Shown here in pieces: positions 4,736 to 7,274 of a stretch of 7,274 nt of DNA; the stretch's first letter is position 1; each line of letters opens with the position of its first letter. The stretch spans positions 1 through 7,274 of the forward strand of contig NZ_CAJZFJ010000090.1 of the NCBI RefSeq assembly GCF_915070105.1, in the 5' to 3' direction. The translations under genes and the position numbers were made by a program. The stretch is from an uncultured Porphyromonas sp. Its GTDB lineage: Bacteria; Bacteroidota; Bacteroidia; Bacteroidales; Porphyromonadaceae. The notes beneath the pieces are model-generated. The model was not told where the DNA came from. It saw only the letters and a list, made by a program, of their open reading frames with translations, and ran no database searches.

Positions 4736-6280
4736 TTAGAAGTAAGATACCCAGTACTTGCGCTGGAGGATAGAGCCGTTGATAATCTTCCCTGACTTAT
4801 CTAGGTAGGCAGTCTGAGGGATGGGGAGGTTGAGAGCACCCCCAGCGATCTCTGTGGCGGTGAGCTGCTGGAACTTGCCCAGGAGCTTGGTCGCCTGATA
4901 GCCATTGCGCAGGATGTCGTAGAAGCGGCTGTCGTTCTCTATGACGAACTCACGCTCCCGTTCCCGGAAGATTGCCTGCTTCAGATCCCCCTCTCCTGAG
5001 GCAGGGTAAGCCGTGGCACCTGCACGCTGGCGGATCCTGTTGAGGTCTGAGGTGGCATTGCCAGTCTCACCGAGCTTAGCATAGCACTCAGCACGTAGCA
5101 GGTAGATGTCTGCTAGACGCCAGTAGACGTAGTTGGCATCCACACTTGTGAAGCTCAGACCTGATGAGCTGCTTGCATCGTTCGCGAAGATTGCATTGCG
5201 GAACTTATAGGGGATCGCATAGTCCTTGCCATCCACTATGTGTGTCTTGTTGACCTCATAGAAGAAGGCTGTGCGACGTGTATCCCCAGCATTTGGATAG
5301 AGAGCCTTGACAGTAGAGGCAAGGAGACGGAAGGGGGTGCTGGTGATATCCCCTAGAGTCTTGGTCTTGTCGACTGGCCAGGAGCAGAAGTGCGAGGCGA
5401 CTTCGTTGTGCGTCACCGCAGTGTTGCTACGAGTCTTATCGTAGACGAGACTGAAGATCTCCTCGGGGTTGTCTGCCGCTGGATTGGAGAGGAGCTTACA
5501 GAGCTCTTCGGGGCTTGAGACGAGCGAGTAGCTACCAGCCTGCCCATTGATGAGTGCGCTTGAGTAGTTGATGCTCTTGCGGTAGGCCTCCTGGGCATTA
5601 GCGCCAGAGAGTCCATAGAGCTCAATCATGCTCCCCTTCCATGCGTAGAGATGTGCAAGGAGGGCAGCGGAGTTCCCCTTAGAGGCAAACTGCTTGCTGG
5701 TGATGACTGCACCGCTGAGGTTGCGGAGCTTGTCGTGAGTAGGCAGGATGCTGTAGGCCTGCTCCGCATGGTAGATCGCCTTGTCGATGACCTGCAGCAT
5801 AGAGGAGAGGGCATATTGACGTACCGCCGAGGTGCTCTCAGGGATAGCTGCTAGACCATAGGCACGGGAGAGGGTGAAGTAGCTAAAGCCGAGGGCGAAC
5901 TGTGCCTGCCCGATATGGTAGGCTCGGCGCTCATCGGTGAGCCCCTGGGTACGATGAATATTCTCGAGTAGGAGGTTGGACTCGAAGATCACATTGTAGA
6001 GTGGCTTCCAGTCGTAGTTGCTACCCGCTACGGCTCGTGGGTTCCATTCCCTCAGCTCGTCAGCCGAGCTGGTCTCGTCGGCTAGAAGACCTACCTGAGT
6101 GAGGATACTGGTGGCATCCATACAGTTGTTCAGGTAGAAGTGTATGGACACCGTGGTGGCATTCAGTTCGCTCTCCCTACTGAAGGCATTGCTGTAGGTG
6201 ATCGAGTTCGTAGGGGTATAGTCGAGAGTGCAGGCTGTCGCTAGGAGCGATAGAGCCATGCAGGATATTAGGTATCTCAT
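4736..6280 (-). CDS. SusD/RagB-family nutrient-binding outer-membrane lipoprotein
   Basis: The 514-residue length is typical of SusD proteins. The signal peptide ends in the lipobox LATAC with lipidated Cys17. The N-terminal SusD-like domain (about 20-220) shows the family's helical signature, with YNVIFESNLLLENI and then GQAQFALGFSYFTLSRAYG, a TPR-type pair. The C-terminal RagB/SusD domain (about 270-514) shows WRLADIYLLRAECYAKLGE, then NRIRQRAGA, FREREREFVIENDSRFYDIL and LPIPQTA near the end, all characteristic. SusD proteins form the mobile surface lid on the SusC channel and bind the ligand before import. The gene starts 8 nt after the susC stop, which indicates translational coupling and shared transcription. 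The substrate cannot be read from sequence: SusD proteins bind glycans, while the Porphyromonas RagB protein handles peptides. The protein resembles the general family and not a subfamily I can name. Confidence 0.95.
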   Translation of the reverse strand: MRYLISCMALSLLATACTLDYTPTNSITYSNAFSRESELNATTVSIHFYLNNCMDATSILTQVGLLADETSSADELREWNPRAVAGSNYDWKPLYNVIFESNLLLENIHRTQGLTDERRAYHIGQAQFALGFSYFTLSRAYGLAAIPESTSAVRQYALSSMLQVIDKAIYHAEQAYSILPTHDKLRNLSGAVITSKQFASKGNSAALLAHLYAWKGSMIELYGLSGANAQEAYRKSINYSSALINGQAGSYSLVSSPEELCKLLSNPAADNPEEIFSLVYDKTRSNTAVTHNEVASHFCSWPVDKTKTLGDITSTPFRLLASTVKALYPNAGDTRRTAFFYEVNKTHIVDGKDYAIPYKFRNAIFANDASSSSGLSFTSVDANYVYWRLADIYLLRAECYAKLGETGNATSDLNRIRQRAGATAYPASGEGDLKQAIFREREREFVIENDSRFYDILRNGYQATKLLGKFQQLTATEIAGGALNLPIPQTAYLDKSGKIINGSILQRKYWVSYF

Positions 6281-6288
6281 CGCAGTGA

Positions 6289-7274
6289 CTAAAACTTGAG
6301 GTTGAGTCCGAGGGTGAACTTACGGCTCAGAGGATACATCTCACCCGTGTCCTTACCGGTGTAGGGGTTGACGATCTCAGGATCTAGGCCGGAGTAGTTT
6401 GTCAGCAGCAGGAGGTTCTCACCAGAGAGGTAGAGGCGCACGTCCTTGAGGTGTAGTCGCTTGAACCACGACTGGGGCAGGCTATAGGAGAGGGAGAGCT
6501 GCTTGAGACGCAGATAGCTCACGTTCTCGATATTGCTGTCGATGTCGCCATCGTACTGCCCGATGTAGCCAGAGTCAGCGAAGGTGATCGCAGGATACTT
6601 CGTCTGGTCTCCAGGCTTCTGCCAGATGGAGGCCTTAGAGAAGTCGTTCATCACGGGGCCAAACTTCTGGTTGAAGTTGAAGGCGCTGTTGGCGACCATG
6701 TTCATCATCTTACGCCCGAGGGTGTAGGTGAAGAGGACGTTCAGCGTGACCCCCTTGTAGGTGAACTGGTTGGTAATCCCCCCGTAGGCTAGTGGCAGAG
6801 CGCTACCAGCGTAGTAGGTATCCTTCGCATCGATACGTCCGTCGCCGTTCTGATCCTTGATCTTACGGCCACCGACACGTAGGGGATAGTTCTCATTCTG
6901 GAAGTAGAGAGGAGTACGCTTCCCTAGCTGGTTGTAGTGGTAGGGGATATCCTCCTCGCGCTGTACGATGCCCTCATCCTTGTAGGTATAGATCCCGTAG
7001 GTGGGGCGACCGAGTACCTTGTCATCGAGGTCGGTGTTGTCGTATGAGGCACGGAAGAGGTTCCAGTTGCGGGCGATATTGAAGCGCATTGTCCAAGAGA
7101 ATTCCTTGCGCTTCATGAGGTCGGCTGTGAGGTCAAGCTCTAGCCCTTCGTTGGAGATAGCAGAGGAGTTAACCCAAGTCTTCTTGGATAGGAAGAAGTT
7201 CCCTGGTGTGGGAACCTGTACGAGCAGGTCGTAGGAGTACTTGTAGTAGTAGTCGAGCTTGACCTTGAAGCGGC
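6289..7274 (-). CDS. SusC/RagA-family TonB-dependent transporter, C-terminal part only
   Basis: The frame is open to the right edge and its true start lies beyond it; the ATG at 7116 is internal, because the in-frame sequence upstream (RFKVKLDYYYKYSYDLLVQV, then NSSAISNEGLELDL) is typical SusC barrel sequence. About 327 residues are visible, roughly the last third of a protein that usually has about 1000. They form beta-strands of the outer-membrane barrel. Diagnostic segments are NGDGRIDAKDTYYAG, PLAYGGITNQFTYKGVTLNV, NVSYLRLKQLSLSYSLPQ and ENLLLLTNYSGLDPE, with a C terminus ending RKFTLGLNLKF, where the terminal Phe is the usual barrel-insertion signal. The signal peptide, TonB box, carboxypeptidase-like domain and plug are outside the window. 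With SusD it would import a ligand into the periplasm using TonB-ExbB-ExbD energy. The stop is 8 nt before the susD start, and any regulator would lie further upstream. Confidence 0.95.
   Translation of the reverse strand, partial: RFKVKLDYYYKYSYDLLVQVPTPGNFFLSKKTWVNSSAISNEGLELDLTADLMKRKEFSWTMRFNIARNWNLFRASYDNTDLDDKVLGRPTYGIYTYKDEGIVQREEDIPYHYNQLGKRTPLYFQNENYPLRVGGRKIKDQNGDGRIDAKDTYYAGSALPLAYGGITNQFTYKGVTLNVLFTYTLGRKMMNMVANSAFNFNQKFGPVMNDFSKASIWQKPGDQTKYPAITFADSGYIGQYDGDIDSNIENVSYLRLKQLSLSYSLPQSWFKRLHLKDVRLYLSGENLLLLTNYSGLDPEIVNPYTGKDTGEMYPLSRKFTLGLNLKF

Noticed and set aside
6289..7116. A complete 275-residue protein starting at the ATG at 7116
   Set aside because: The frame continues upstream to the window edge with typical SusC barrel sequence, so this ATG is an internal methionine.

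Overview
The window looks like a chromosomal segment from a fairly GC-rich member of the Bacteroidota, most likely Porphyromonas or a close relative. Four things point there: a SusC/SusD (RagA/RagB) outer-membrane uptake pair with accessory lipoproteins; promoter-like TACCTTTG boxes that fit the Bacteroidota -7 consensus TAnnTTTG; a tmRNA whose tag reads GENNYALAA, the tag I recall for Porphyromonas gingivalis; and weak or absent Shine-Dalgarno sequences. The genus is an inference; the phylum is well supported. All genes I can support are on the minus strand, so the map reads right to left.

From right to left, 7274-2171 is one tightly packed apparent operon. It holds the C-terminal third of a SusC/RagA TonB-dependent transporter (its 5' part lies outside the window), a full SusD/RagB lipoprotein (8-nt gap), a FAS1 (fasciclin)-like lipoprotein (27-nt gap), a 155-residue lipoprotein of unclear family (12-nt gap), and an exported thioredoxin-fold protein with a long helical C-terminal region (30-nt gap). 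A perfect 15-bp GC-rich hairpin ends the unit. No glycoside hydrolase, sulfatase or sugar sensor is visible in the operon, so its substrate cannot be assigned. The TonB-dependent channel and its SusD lid would capture and import the ligand. The two small lipoproteins may be surface accessories, and the thioredoxin-like protein may act on cysteine pairs in the envelope.

Next comes a gene-free stretch of about 525 bp (1567-2091) of unusual composition: G-rich on the plus strand and full of short CTAG/GGTAGG-type words. It contains three blocks of a 9-bp repeat (consensus near CTAATAGGT/CCAATAGGT). The middle block is inverted relative to the outer two, and a strong G-quadruplex motif lies between the second and third. 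The middle block can pair with either outer block, so two mutually exclusive hairpins are possible.

Then follow the tmRNA gene ssrA (1566-1161), with its own promoter-like box and an intrinsic terminator, and the 5' part (342 codons) of an exported family GH2 beta-mannosidase that runs off the left edge. The mannosidase has a separate promoter-like box just past the ssrA terminator and is probably not transcribed with the SusCD operon.
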